64,000 nt of DNA from positions 1,488,001-1,552,000 of the forward strand of contig NZ_CP008884.1 in NCBI RefSeq assembly GCF_000725385.1, in the 5' to 3' direction. Positions 29,848 through 38,333 of the stretch are shown one piece after another. This DNA comes from Dyella japonica A8. Lineage in GTDB: Bacteria > Pseudomonadota > Gammaproteobacteria > Xanthomonadales > Rhodanobacteraceae. Each line of letters begins with the position of its first letter. Position 1 is the stretch's first letter. The notes under the pieces are model-generated. The model saw nothing but the letters and a program-made list of their open reading frames with translations, did not search any database and was not told the origin of the DNA. The translations under genes were made by a program, and so were the position numbers.

Positions 29848-32325
29848 TTATTGATAACCAAGAATACCATTGCGCAAGGCGTTTTCCGACTGACCGGTGA
29901 AGTTGGTCAACCCCTTGAACTCCACTTCCAGCATGACCGCCGTGTTGGCCGAACCCAGCTGGGTGTTGTAGTTGTAGGTGTTCACGTAGTGGCGCCCCAC
30001 CAGCCGCCACGCCACGCAGCAGGTGTCGTATTCCACACCGGCCAGGGCCTCCACCGTCCGCTTGTCCAGCACCGAATAGGTCCAGTGGCCGATCAGGCGC
30101 CAGCGGTCGGAAACGGGATAGACCACGGAGGCGTCATATTGTTCCAGCAGGGGGGATTCGGTGCCCGGCTGGCGGCGATAACGGTAAGAGAAGTTGAGGA
30201 TGCCGTCGGTCTTGATGCGCATCTGCAGGCCGATGGCTCCCAGGTCCGTGAGACTGGTGTTCGGGTTCCACTGGTATTGCGAGGTCACCTTCCAGTCGTC
30301 GTTGAGCTGGGTGGTGAGGTCGATGACGTAGTCGGAGCCGGACCAGTTCGTCGGCGGCGTGACGGTGTTGTTGCTGTTGGGCGTCTGCACCCGCTGCTGG
30401 GTGAAGTAGCGGATCTGGCCGAAGCTGGCCGACACGCGTTCCACGCCGTTGTCGTCCAACAGGCGTGTGGTCAGCATGGCGCTGAGGTTGTTCGCATTGA
30501 TCTGGCGGTCCGCGCCCGAATAGGTGTTGGGCGTGAACAGCTCCCAGGTATCGAACGACATCAGGTTGGTGTCGAACAGCGGGATGTTGTCCTGGTTGCG
30601 GTACGGCACGTACAGGTAATACAGGCGCGGTTCGAGCGTCTGCGTATAGCTGGTGCCGAACAGCGACATGCTGCGGTCGAAGACGAGGCCGCTGTCCACG
30701 CTGACCACGGGCAGCGAGCGGCTCGGCGAGCTGCTGCTGAACGGCGAGGCCTGGCCTTGACCAAGCAGGCCGTAATAGCCGTACTGCTGGTAGTTGCCGG
30801 TGAGGTCGTAACCCGTATAGCGATAGGCGACCCTGGGCTTCACGAACCACGCGGCGCCCTGGAAATTGGCCTGGATGTACGGGTAGAGGTCCAGGCGGTT
30901 GCCTTCGACCGAGTCGTTCTTGCGGAACGCCACCGCCTCGGTATTGGCCCCCACGTCGAGCCAGCGGTTGATGGGGTAATCCACGTTGAAGGTGGCGCGG
31001 GGCCAGCGCTTGTACTGCACCGAGGAATCCGGCAGCGAGTAGTCGACGTTCTGGTAGTAGTCCGCGCCGAGGCTGGCGTTCCAGTAGGCCTTGCCCCACT
31101 TGCCGCCGCCACTGATGTAGGTGGACGAGACCAGCTGGCTGATCGTCGTCGTATAGAGGTCGTCGCCGAAGTCGCGCATGTAATTGCGATCGGAGGCTCG
31201 GTTTACGCCGACATTGAGCGACCACGGGCCGTACAGGTGCGTGGAGTCGTAGTACTTCAGCAGCCAGCGGTCCTTGCCCTTGGTGACCGCCGTGCTGTCC
31301 GGATCATTGTCGCCACGGTCGTTGGGCAGGTATTCGAAATTCATCTGGCCCAGGCTGCCGGGCACGAGATAGCGGAACTCGCCCGCCAGCATGGCGCCGC
31401 GGTCGGTATAGATGCGCGGGTCCAGCGTGGCGTCATAGTTCGGCGCCAGGTTCAGGTAGTACGGCGTGCTCACCGTGAAGCCCGAGCGGCTGGAGTTGCC
31501 GATGGTCGGGGTCAGGAAGCCCGTCTTGCGACGGTCGTCGATGGGGAACGTGAAGGTCGGCAGCCAGAACAGCGGAAACCCGTAGACGGACATGGTGGCA
31601 TCGTGCGCCACGCCCTCGCCGGTCTCCTTGTCCATGCGGATGTCCTTGCCGCGGATCTCCCACACGTGGTTGCCCACGTCGCAGGTGGAGTAGGTGGCGT
31701 TCAAATAGCGGCTGCGCTGGTCGTCCAGCAGCTGGCCCTGGGTCGCCACGCCGTTGCCGCGGGTGGTGAGCATCTGGAAGGCGACGTTGTCGGCGGTCGC
31801 CGTGCTGGCGTCCTGGTTGCCGCGCATATGGTCCGTCGACATCAGCTGACCGGCTTCCTGATAGCGCACGTTGCCGCGCGCGTCGTAGTCGGTGGTGTCG
31901 TTGTTGTAGTCGGCGACGTCGGCCTGCAGGCGCTGGTCGGCACGGTCCAGCTTCACATCACCCTCGAGGTGGTAGACGGTCTGGTTGGAGCCATCCACGC
32001 GCTGCGCCGAGACAAAGGTGTTCGACGTTTCGCGGACGGAGCTGTCCTTGCTCATCGTCGGGTCGTAGAACGAGAGCATCGCATTGGGGCGGCACATGCT
32101 GAAATTCAGCGGGCGCGGCGGACAGCGGAAGGCGCCCAGCGGGCAGTTGGACACGGCCGCGGGCGCCGTATTGCTCGGCGGTGGCGCCGGGCTGGGCTGG
32201 TCCGGGGCGACGGGCTGGTCCGGCGCAGACTGTGCCTCGACCGGGCTGCCGAACAGGGCAAGGGCGGCGGCAACCGCCAGCAGGCGGCGCGGTGGCAGGT
32301 GGCGCGGAGGGAGCTTTGGCGTCAC
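29848..32325 (-). CDS. lptD: LPS-assembly outer-membrane protein LptD
   Basis: Beta-barrel translocon that, with LptE, inserts lipopolysaccharide in the outer leaflet. 825 aa. The signal peptide ends near SPVEAQS, followed by a Pro-rich linker. The N-terminal beta-jellyroll (OstA-type) is about residues 110-260 (VYHLEGDVKLDRADQRLQAD). The barrel follows (GNSSRSGFTVSTPYYLNLAP onwards). Cysteines occur early (C61, C68, C78) and as the late adjacent pair in DTCCVAWR, consistent with the interdomain disulfides of the family. First gene of the operon with surA, pdxA, rsmA, apaG and apaH. Confidence 0.97.
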   Translation of the reverse strand: MTPKLPPRHLPPRRLLAVAAALALFGSPVEAQSAPDQPVAPDQPSPAPPPSNTAPAAVSNCPLGAFRCPPRPLNFSMCRPNAMLSFYDPTMSKDSSVRETSNTFVSAQRVDGSNQTVYHLEGDVKLDRADQRLQADVADYNNDTTDYDARGNVRYQEAGQLMSTDHMRGNQDASTATADNVAFQMLTTRGNGVATQGQLLDDQRSRYLNATYSTCDVGNHVWEIRGKDIRMDKETGEGVAHDATMSVYGFPLFWLPTFTFPIDDRRKTGFLTPTIGNSSRSGFTVSTPYYLNLAPNYDATLDPRIYTDRGAMLAGEFRYLVPGSLGQMNFEYLPNDRGDNDPDSTAVTKGKDRWLLKYYDSTHLYGPWSLNVGVNRASDRNYMRDFGDDLYTTTISQLVSSTYISGGGKWGKAYWNASLGADYYQNVDYSLPDSSVQYKRWPRATFNVDYPINRWLDVGANTEAVAFRKNDSVEGNRLDLYPYIQANFQGAAWFVKPRVAYRYTGYDLTGNYQQYGYYGLLGQGQASPFSSSSPSRSLPVVSVDSGLVFDRSMSLFGTSYTQTLEPRLYYLYVPYRNQDNIPLFDTNLMSFDTWELFTPNTYSGADRQINANNLSAMLTTRLLDDNGVERVSASFGQIRYFTQQRVQTPNSNNTVTPPTNWSGSDYVIDLTTQLNDDWKVTSQYQWNPNTSLTDLGAIGLQMRIKTDGILNFSYRYRRQPGTESPLLEQYDASVVYPVSDRWRLIGHWTYSVLDKRTVEALAGVEYDTCCVAWRLVGRHYVNTYNYNTQLGSANTAVMLEVEFKGLTNFTGQSENALRNGILGYQ

Positions 32326-32493
32326 GGTGGCAGTCTGTCGGCTGGGAGGCCCGTAAAACTAGCAGAAAGGCCCCATGGGCGGCAGTTGCGCACCCCGCCG
32401 CCGGAAGCCGGGTTCAGTATGCCTGGTCAGAAAATGCGCAAAAGGCCCGCCCATGGCTGACACCCAAATGGCTGGAGTGATGGGGTGCAGGCC

Positions 32494-33417
32494 TCAGCCT
32501 TCGAGCAGTTCGCCCACATGGGCGGCGACGCTGGTCGAGAGTGCGAGCAAGTTGTAGCCGCCCTCCAGGGTCGACACCACGCGCCCTTGCGCATGGGCGC
32601 GGGCCACGTCCATCAGGCGCTGGGTGATCCACGCGTAGTCTTCGCTGCCCAGGCGTAGGTCGGCCAGCGGGTCGTTGCGATGGGCGTCGAAGCCTGCCGA
32701 GATCAGCAGCAGCTGCGGCCTGAACGCGTGCAGCCTGGGAATCAGCGCCCCTTCCCACAGCTCGCGGAATTCATAGGAGCCGTCGCCCGGCGACAAAGGC
32801 GCGTTGACGATGTTGCCGACACCGCATTCCTCCGCGCTTCCCGTTTCCGGATACAGCGGCATCTGGTGGCTGGAGATGAACAGCACGCGCGGCTCGCGGG
32901 CGAAAATATCCTGCGTGCCGTTGCCGTGGTGCACGTCAAAGTCGGCGATGGCGACGCGCTTGAGGCCGTGCTCCGCGAGGGCATGAGCCGCGCCCACCGC
33001 CACGTTGTTGAACAGGCAGAAGCCCATGGCGCGGTCGGGCGTGGCATGGTGCCCCGGCGGGCGCACCGCGCAGAATGCCTTGCCGCCCTGGGCGCCCAGC
33101 ACCGCGTCCACCGCGGCCACCACGGCGCCTGCCGCCCGCAACGCCGCCTCGGCCGAGCCGGGCGACATCAGCGTGTCTTCGTCCAGACGAACCGTGCCTT
33201 CGGCCGGCGTGATGCCGAGGATGCGGTCCACGTAGGCCGGCGCATGCACGCGCAGCAGGTGCTCGCGCGTGGCGCGTGGCGCCTCCACGCGGTCAATGGC
33301 CGCGAAACGGTCGTGGTCCAGCGCCTGCAATACCGCACGCAGGCGGGCGGGTGATTCGGGCTGGGCCGGGCCGGGGTCGTGCTGCAGGCAACTGGCGTGG
33401 GTGTAGAGCCGCAGCAT
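32494..33417 (-). CDS. Histone-deacetylase-superfamily hydrolase
   Basis: 307 aa, full-length arginase/deacetylase-fold protein of the bacterial HDAC/AcuC/acetylpolyamine amidohydrolase group. Zinc and charge-relay motifs are complete: VRPPGHHATPDRAMGFCLFN, IADFDVHHGNGTQDIF, SAGFDAHRNDPLADL and LEGGYNL. It should remove acyl groups from lysine-like or polyamine amides in the cytoplasm; the natural substrate cannot be told from sequence. It ends 6 bp from the cobalamin adenosyltransferase stop and may be cotranscribed with it. Confidence 0.92.
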   Translation of the reverse strand: MLRLYTHASCLQHDPGPAQPESPARLRAVLQALDHDRFAAIDRVEAPRATREHLLRVHAPAYVDRILGITPAEGTVRLDEDTLMSPGSAEAALRAAGAVVAAVDAVLGAQGGKAFCAVRPPGHHATPDRAMGFCLFNNVAVGAAHALAEHGLKRVAIADFDVHHGNGTQDIFAREPRVLFISSHQMPLYPETGSAEECGVGNIVNAPLSPGDGSYEFRELWEGALIPRLHAFRPQLLLISAGFDAHRNDPLADLRLGSEDYAWITQRLMDVARAHAQGRVVSTLEGGYNLLALSTSVAAHVGELLEG

Positions 33418-33423
33418 TGCCGG

Positions 33424-33990
33424 TTACGCCTGTGGCTTGCGGCGGCGCTCGTGGTTCCAGAGCACTTCGCCGTGGCCGCTGGCACGGGCCAGCACGCGCG
33501 ACACGACGAACAGCAGGTCGGACAGGCGATTGAGATAGCGCTGCGCCTGCGGTCGCACCTCTTCCTCACGGCCCAGCGCGATCACCTCGCGCTCGGCGCG
33601 GCGACACACGGTGCGCGCCAGATGGCAGCAGGATGCCGCCATGCCGCCGCCGGGCAGGATGAAATCCTTGAGCGGCGGCAGCGGATCGTTGAACGCATCG
33701 AGCACCTGTTCCAGGCGCTCGATATCAGCGTCGTGGACCATCGCCATGCCCGGGATGCACAGCTCGCCACCCAGGTCGAACAGGTCGTGCTGTACCTGGG
33801 TCAATGCTTCGCGCACGTCGTCGGCAACGCCGTCGGACGCGAGCACCATGCCGATGGTGCTATTGAGTTCGTCCACCGTGCCGTAGGCGCCGACGCGCAG
33901 CGAGTCCTTGGCGACGCGCGAGCCGTCGCCGAGTCCGGTGCTGCCGTCGTCGCCGGTGCGGGTGTAGATCTTCGAGAGGCGGTTACCCAT
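33424..33990 (-). CDS. Cob(I)alamin adenosyltransferase, PduO type
   Basis: Transfers adenosyl from ATP to cob(I)alamin, giving adenosylcobalamin. 188 aa from the ATG at 33990. The PduO-type ATP site is clear: IYTRTGDDGSTGLGDGSRV, then RVGAYGTVDELNSTIG. Helix-bundle motifs CRRAEREVIALG and YLNRLSDLLFVVSR follow. An in-frame 5' extension overlaps the upstream membrane gene and lacks family similarity. It lies 5 bp after the probable btuM gene, suggesting uptake and adenosylation are coupled. No other cobalamin gene is in the window. Confidence 0.93.
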   Translation of the reverse strand: MGNRLSKIYTRTGDDGSTGLGDGSRVAKDSLRVGAYGTVDELNSTIGMVLASDGVADDVREALTQVQHDLFDLGGELCIPGMAMVHDADIERLEQVLDAFNDPLPPLKDFILPGGGMAASCCHLARTVCRRAEREVIALGREEEVRPQAQRYLNRLSDLLFVVSRVLARASGHGEVLWNHERRRKPQA

Positions 33991-33995
33991 CGTGG

Positions 33996-34601
33996 TTAGC
34001 GCGACAGCTTCGAGGAATCGGCATGGCCCAGCAGCTGTGACAGCTGCACCACCAGACCATGCATGACCAGACCGAGCGCCACGTAGAGCGCCGTGGTCTC
34101 CAGGAAGAAACCGTACCAGTCGGTCATATTGGAGAACCACGCCGCGACGCTGCGCGGCTGCGGCACGGTGCTGCTCAGCCAGTAGTAGCTGCCGTTGGAG
34201 ATCACGTAGCAGGCCAGCCAGCTCACCAGCACGGCACCCAGGGCAAGGGCGAGGCTGCGGGCGTTGAGGCCGAGCTTGCGGCCAGCCAGCCAGCTGCCGC
34301 CCAGCCACAGGCTGAAGTACGACGGGATCAGGAACCAGTAACCCGCCGAGACGCAGTAGTGATCCCAGAAGTTGATGCCCTGGTTACTGATGACCAGGTA
34401 GTCCACCAGCACGGCTTCCGCCATCAGCAGCGGGAAGGCCCAGCGCACCGAACCGCGCAGCCAGAAGCCGGCCAGGAAGAAGATGCCCCACGAAGCGTCC
34501 CAGATGTCATGGTGGAACAGCGAAAGATGAATGCGGGTGGCGGCCATCACCGCGGCCAAGGCAAGGAAAATGCCGAGGCGCTGGGTTTGCGTCTTAGCCA
34601 T
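33996..34601 (-). CDS. btuM: Small polytopic membrane protein, probable BtuM-type cobalamin transporter
   Basis: 201 aa from the ATG at 34601, with a CTGGAGC ribosome-binding site; the upstream in-frame ATG (34634) is weaker. About six hydrophobic helices. A solitary loop cysteine, Cys83, sits in FWDHYCVSAGYW, with acidic/aromatic residues before it (Asp67 in LVDYLV). Size, topology and a single cysteine near residue 80 match BtuM, a solitary S-component-like vitamin B12 membrane protein whose conserved cysteine binds the cobalt of cobalamin. The gene is 5 bp upstream of a cobalamin adenosyltransferase gene, the partner expected for BtuM. The family call is inference from these features, not from an alignment. 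Otherwise it is an unknown membrane protein. Confidence 0.55.
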   Translation of the reverse strand: MAKTQTQRLGIFLALAAVMAATRIHLSLFHHDIWDASWGIFFLAGFWLRGSVRWAFPLLMAEAVLVDYLVISNQGINFWDHYCVSAGYWFLIPSYFSLWLGGSWLAGRKLGLNARSLALALGAVLVSWLACYVISNGSYYWLSSTVPQPRSVAAWFSNMTDWYGFFLETTALYVALGLVMHGLVVQLSQLLGHADSSKLSR

Positions 34602-34689
34602 GAGCTGCTCCAGAAAGGGTCGCGTCGAGTGCAAGGGCCAAGTCTATCGCAATTGGACAGGCCCCAAGGCGGGCAGGGCACCACAGGAG

Positions 34690-34717
34690 CTTGGGGCAGG
34701 CGCTTAGCGCGTATCAT
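34690..34717 (+). promoter_or_regulatory. Predicted ubiH promoter, very close to the start codon
   Basis: CTTGGG at 34690-34695, a 16-bp spacer, then TATCAT (5 of 6 to consensus) at 34712-34717. The ubiH ATG is only 8 bases beyond the -10 element and no Shine-Dalgarno is present, so the transcript could be leaderless. Confidence 0.4.
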
Positions 34718-34725
34718 TCGGCGCC

Positions 34726-35955
34726 ATGACGAACCCATCTTCCCTGGCCGCCTCCCGGCAGCCCGTACTCATCGTCGGTGGCGGGCTGGTCGGTGCCAGC
34801 CTGGCCATTGCCCTGGATGCCGCGGGCATCGACGCCGTGATGGTGGAAGCGGCCGCGCCGCGCATCGGCGAGCAGCCGAGTTACGACGAACGCAATCTGG
34901 CCCTGGCGCGCGCCACCGTCAATGGGCTGACCGCCATCGGCGTGTGGAAGCATGCGGTGACCCAGGCCACGCCGATCCGGCATATCCATGTCACGCGGGC
35001 CGGGGAATTCGGCAGTGTGCAGATGGATGCCGAGCGCCACGGTGTCGATGCCATGGGCTGGACGCTGCCCGCGCGCGAGCTCGGCGCCGCCCTGCTGCGT
35101 CGCCTGGACGAATGCACGCGCCTGCGGCGCCTGGCGCCCGCGCGCGTGGAATCACTGGAACCGCTGGTCGATGGCTGGCGTGCCCGCATCCAGACCGCCG
35201 ATGGTGCAGTCGAGATCGACACGCCGCTGCTGGTGGGCGCCGACGGCACGGCATCCTTCGTGCGCGAGCGCCTCGGCATCGAGGTCGAGCGCCACGATTA
35301 CCGGCAGACCTTGTTCGTCTGCACGGTGACGCCCGAGCGCGATCACGCCCAGCGCGCCTACGAGCGCTTCGCGGACAACGGGCCCATCGCCCTGCTGCCG
35401 TTGGCGGCCCGACGCTGCGGCCTCGTGCTTACGGTGCCGCAGCATGAGGCCCGGTCGGTGGAGGCCATGGACGATGAGGCCTTCATCGCGCTGGCGCAGG
35501 AGCGTTTCGGTTGGCGCCTCGGGCGCCTCAGCCGCCCAGGCAAGCGTCATCCCTATGCGATCCAGCGGGTGGCCGCGCGTTCCTTGGTGTCCACGCGTGC
35601 CGTGCTGGTGGGCAACGCGGCGCAGACGGTGCATCCCATCGGCGCGCAGGGCTTCAATCTGGGCCTGCGCGATGCCCTCACCTTGGCCGAGCTGCTGACG
35701 GGCGCCGCCGATCCCGGGGCTGACGAACTGCTGGCGACTTACGTCGCGCGCCGCGCGCCGGATCGCGAAGGCACCATGATGATGAGCCACGGCCTGGTGC
35801 AGCTCGCCTGTCTGCCACAGCCCTTGCTGGGGCCGTTGCGTTCCATGGCCATGCTGGCGTTCGATCGCCTGCCGCCCCTGCAGCGCCTGATGGCACGGCG
35901 CGGCATGGGTTTCCGCGGCGAGCCGCCCCGTGCCGTGCTGGAGCGCCTGCCATGA
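34726..35955 (+). CDS. ubiH: UbiH-family FAD monooxygenase (ubiquinone biosynthesis)
   Basis: Flavoprotein hydroxylase of the ubiquinone ring pathway. 409 aa. N-terminal FAD Rossmann motif VLIVGGGLVGASLAIALDAAG. Family motif VGADGTASFVRERLGI, with its DG pair contacting FAD/NAD(P)H, near residue 170. C-terminal FAD ribityl motif LVGNAAQTVHPIGAQGFNLGLRDA, which is the UbiH/UbiF/COQ6 signature. Assigned as UbiH (C1 hydroxylase) over UbiI/UbiF by position ahead of a second hydroxylase, as in E. coli ubiH-ubiI. It overlaps the next gene by 4 bp. Confidence 0.85.
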   Translation: MTNPSSLAASRQPVLIVGGGLVGASLAIALDAAGIDAVMVEAAAPRIGEQPSYDERNLALARATVNGLTAIGVWKHAVTQATPIRHIHVTRAGEFGSVQMDAERHGVDAMGWTLPARELGAALLRRLDECTRLRRLAPARVESLEPLVDGWRARIQTADGAVEIDTPLLVGADGTASFVRERLGIEVERHDYRQTLFVCTVTPERDHAQRAYERFADNGPIALLPLAARRCGLVLTVPQHEARSVEAMDDEAFIALAQERFGWRLGRLSRPGKRHPYAIQRVAARSLVSTRAVLVGNAAQTVHPIGAQGFNLGLRDALTLAELLTGAADPGADELLATYVARRAPDREGTMMMSHGLVQLACLPQPLLGPLRSMAMLAFDRLPPLQRLMARRGMGFRGEPPRAVLERLP

Positions 35956-37178
35956 GCATGCCGGCGTCTTCTTCGCGCTACGAATCGTCGCGTCGCCGCG
36001 GTCCGTCGCTCGACGTGGCCGTGGTGGGTGGCGGCATGGTGGGTGCGGCGGCGGCGTTGGCGCTGGCACGCGCCGGCTCTGCCACGGCGCTGCTCGAGGC
36101 CCGCGCGCCGGCACCGTGGTCGCCGCGCGACGACGTGGATCTGCGCGTGGTCGGCCTGGCGCCTTCGTCCATCGGGTTGCTGGACGAGCTCGGTGTATGG
36201 ACGTCCATCCGCACGTCGCGCGCCAGCCCCTACGCGCACATGCATGTGTGGGACGCGGCCACCGGTGCTGCCATCCATTTCGATGCCGCCCAGGAAGGCC
36301 GCGACCTGCTTGGCTACATCGTCGAGAACAACCTCGTGCAATGGCGGCTCTGGGATGCGCTCGAGGCGGCGGGCGTGCGTCGCATTTGTCCCGCGCAGGT
36401 CACCGGTTATGAGGTGCTCGACGATCGCGTGCAGTTATCGCTGAACGGCGCCGATACGGACGCGGTTTCCGCACGCCTGCTGGTGGCCGCCGACGGAGCG
36501 GCGTCGCCGCTGCGCACCATGGCCGGCATAGGCACCACGGGCCGCGACTACGCGCAGCGTGGCGTGGTCGCGCACGTACAGACTGAGCGACCGCACGACG
36601 GCACGGCGTGGCAGCGCTTCCTCGACACCGGCCCGCTCGCCTTGCTGCCGCTGGCGGACGGGCGCAGCTCCATCGTCTGGTCGCTGCCGGAGGATGAAGC
36701 GCAACGCGTGCTCGCGCTGGACGACAAGGCGTTCTTCAACGAACTCGGTGTCGCCAGCGACTTCCGCCTGGGGCGCATCATCGGCGCCACCGCGCGCGCG
36801 GCATTCCCGCTGCGCCTGCAGCTCGCGGAAACCTACCAGGCCGAGCGATTCGTGCTGCTGGGCGATGCCGCGCATGCCGTGCACCCGTTGGCAGGCCAGG
36901 GCGTGAATCTGGGTTTGCGCGACGTCGCCGAACTGCGCGACACGCTGGTGGCCGCCCGGGACGCAGGCAGCGACATTGCCGCGACCCACGTGCTGCGCCG
37001 CTATGCGCGCCGCCGCCGCAGCGAGGACACCCTCGACGCACTGGGTTTCGACGCGCTGGCGCGCATCTACGCCTGGCAGGCGTCGCCGCTGGTGGCCGCA
37101 CGCGGCCTGGGCGTGCGCCTGATCGACAAACTGTCACCCGTCAAACGCAGACTCGCGGAACACGCCGCCGGCCTGTAA
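35952..37178 (+). CDS. Second UbiH/UbiI/UbiF-family FAD monooxygenase
   Basis: 408 aa paralogue of the preceding protein. FAD motif VAVVGGGMVGAAAALALARAG, LLVAADGAASPLRTMAGI, and LLGDAAHAVHPLAGQGVNLGLRDVAE. The GQGVNLG form is typical of UbiI and UbiF. It probably hydroxylates C5 or C6 of the polyprenyl ring; which position cannot be decided by eye. Translation is coupled to ubiH by an ATGA overlap, so the two presumably work in the same membrane-associated Ubi complex. Confidence 0.85.
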   Translation: MSMPASSSRYESSRRRGPSLDVAVVGGGMVGAAAALALARAGSATALLEARAPAPWSPRDDVDLRVVGLAPSSIGLLDELGVWTSIRTSRASPYAHMHVWDAATGAAIHFDAAQEGRDLLGYIVENNLVQWRLWDALEAAGVRRICPAQVTGYEVLDDRVQLSLNGADTDAVSARLLVAADGAASPLRTMAGIGTTGRDYAQRGVVAHVQTERPHDGTAWQRFLDTGPLALLPLADGRSSIVWSLPEDEAQRVLALDDKAFFNELGVASDFRLGRIIGATARAAFPLRLQLAETYQAERFVLLGDAAHAVHPLAGQGVNLGLRDVAELRDTLVAARDAGSDIAATHVLRRYARRRRSEDTLDALGFDALARIYAWQASPLVAARGLGVRLIDKLSPVKRRLAEHAAGL

Positions 37179-37213
37179 CCGGCTTCAAAAAACAGCAACG
37201 AGGAGAGGACGTC

Positions 37214-38002
37214 ATGCGCATCGCCCGTCTTTGCAGCTTTCTGTTGTTCGCAGGATTCGCCGTCGCCGCGCAGGCGAAGATGGTGGAGAAGCCGGTCGAA
37301 TGGACCCAGGATGGCACCACCTTCCACAGCGTGCTGATCTATAACGATGCCGTGGCCACCAAGCGCCCCGGCCTGGTGATGGTGCCCAACTGGTATGGCG
37401 TGAACGACCTGGCCATCAAGAAGGCCGAAATGATCGCGGGCAAGGAGTACGTGATCCTGCTCACCGATATGTACGGCGCGAAAACGCGTCCGGCCAACGA
37501 TGACGAGGCGCGCGCGGCGATCAAGCCGCTGTATGGCGACCGCGTGCTGATGCGCAAGCGCGCCAACATGGCGCTGGACCAACTCAAGGCGCAGGCCAAG
37601 GCGGCACCCGTCGACCTCACCAAACTGGCGGCGATCGGTTTCTGCTTCGGCGGTACCGCCGTCCTGGATCTGGCGCGCAGCGGCGCCGACGTGGCGGCCG
37701 TCGTGTCATTCCATGGCGGGTTGCAGACCGACGATCCGGCGCTGGCCAAGAACATCAAGGCGCGCGTGCTCGTGATGAACGGCGCCGACGACAAGGGCAC
37801 CATGCCTGACGCCGACAAGTTCATGGACGAAATGCGCGCCACCAAGGCCGACTGGCAGTTTGTGGTGCTCGGCAATGCGGTGCATTGCTTCACGGAAACT
37901 GACCAGCACAGCACCGGTTGTGCCTATGACGAGCGGGCCGCCAAGCGTAGCTACCGGATGATGCAGGATTGGCTGCACGGGGCGTTCAGCGGCACGCCGT
38001 GA
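37214..38002 (+). CDS. Exported dienelactone-hydrolase-family protein
   Basis: 262 aa with a clear signal peptide (about residues 1-21, cleavage near AAQAK) and an AGGAGAG ribosome-binding site. The DLH alpha/beta-hydrolase domain has cysteine nucleophile in GFCFGGTAV, aspartate in NGADDKG and histidine in NAVHCFTE. Classic dienelactone hydrolases are cytoplasmic enzymes of chloroaromatic degradation; this one is predicted periplasmic and has no aromatic-degradation neighbours, so its substrate is unknown. It lies 35 bp after the Ubi hydroxylase, possibly in the same transcript. Confidence 0.88.
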   Translation: MRIARLCSFLLFAGFAVAAQAKMVEKPVEWTQDGTTFHSVLIYNDAVATKRPGLVMVPNWYGVNDLAIKKAEMIAGKEYVILLTDMYGAKTRPANDDEARAAIKPLYGDRVLMRKRANMALDQLKAQAKAAPVDLTKLAAIGFCFGGTAVLDLARSGADVAAVVSFHGGLQTDDPALAKNIKARVLVMNGADDKGTMPDADKFMDEMRATKADWQFVVLGNAVHCFTETDQHSTGCAYDERAAKRSYRMMQDWLHGAFSGTP

Positions 38003-38333
38003 GTCGATCTCGCGACACGCGTGGGGCGGAGGCGGGGTGCCGTACAGCCTGCATGCCCTCATGCCCCCATGATGTCCTCACCGTCATCCCGGCGCACCCC
38101 GCAAAAGGGGGCAAGGGCCGGGATCCAGTAATGTCAGTTCGCAGTCTTCGCCTTATCCCGCACCTGTACTGCCGCAAGAATCGCAGCCTGCGGCTACTGG
38201 ATCCCGGCCTGCGCCGGGATGACGGTGAGGATGGAATGACGGTGAGGGTGAATGGGCGTGTGCCAAACCGTTGGGCGGGCAGGCCCGGTACGCCCAAGCC
38301 TGAAGAACGCGTTGGAACTTGCCTAAGAGTGCG
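38003..38333. other. Gene-free spacer with type-2 REP pair
   Basis: Convergent intergenic region of 331 bp. It holds two type-2 REPs in inverted orientation, 38082-38130 and 38194-38224, and no credible gene. Confidence 0.75.
38082..38224. repeat. Inverted pair of type-2 REPs, left arm interrupted
   Basis: The right arm (38194-38224) is canonical. The left arm (38082-38130) starts CGTCATCCCGGCGCA and ends GGCCGGGATCCAGTA but has about 18 extra bases at the hairpin loop, themselves a small CCCCGCAAAAGGGG hairpin. Confidence 0.75.

Noticed and set aside
29851..32460. 869-codon plus-strand open frame opposite lptD
   Set aside because: The same GC-rich mirror effect; LptD on the minus strand has all expected domains. 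Similar mirrors opposite ftsI, murE, murF and kdpB were rejected for the same reason.
34602..34725. Cobalamin riboswitch upstream of the probable btuM
   Set aside because: The spacer is only 124 bp, shared with ubiH, and no B12-box-like sequence is visible.
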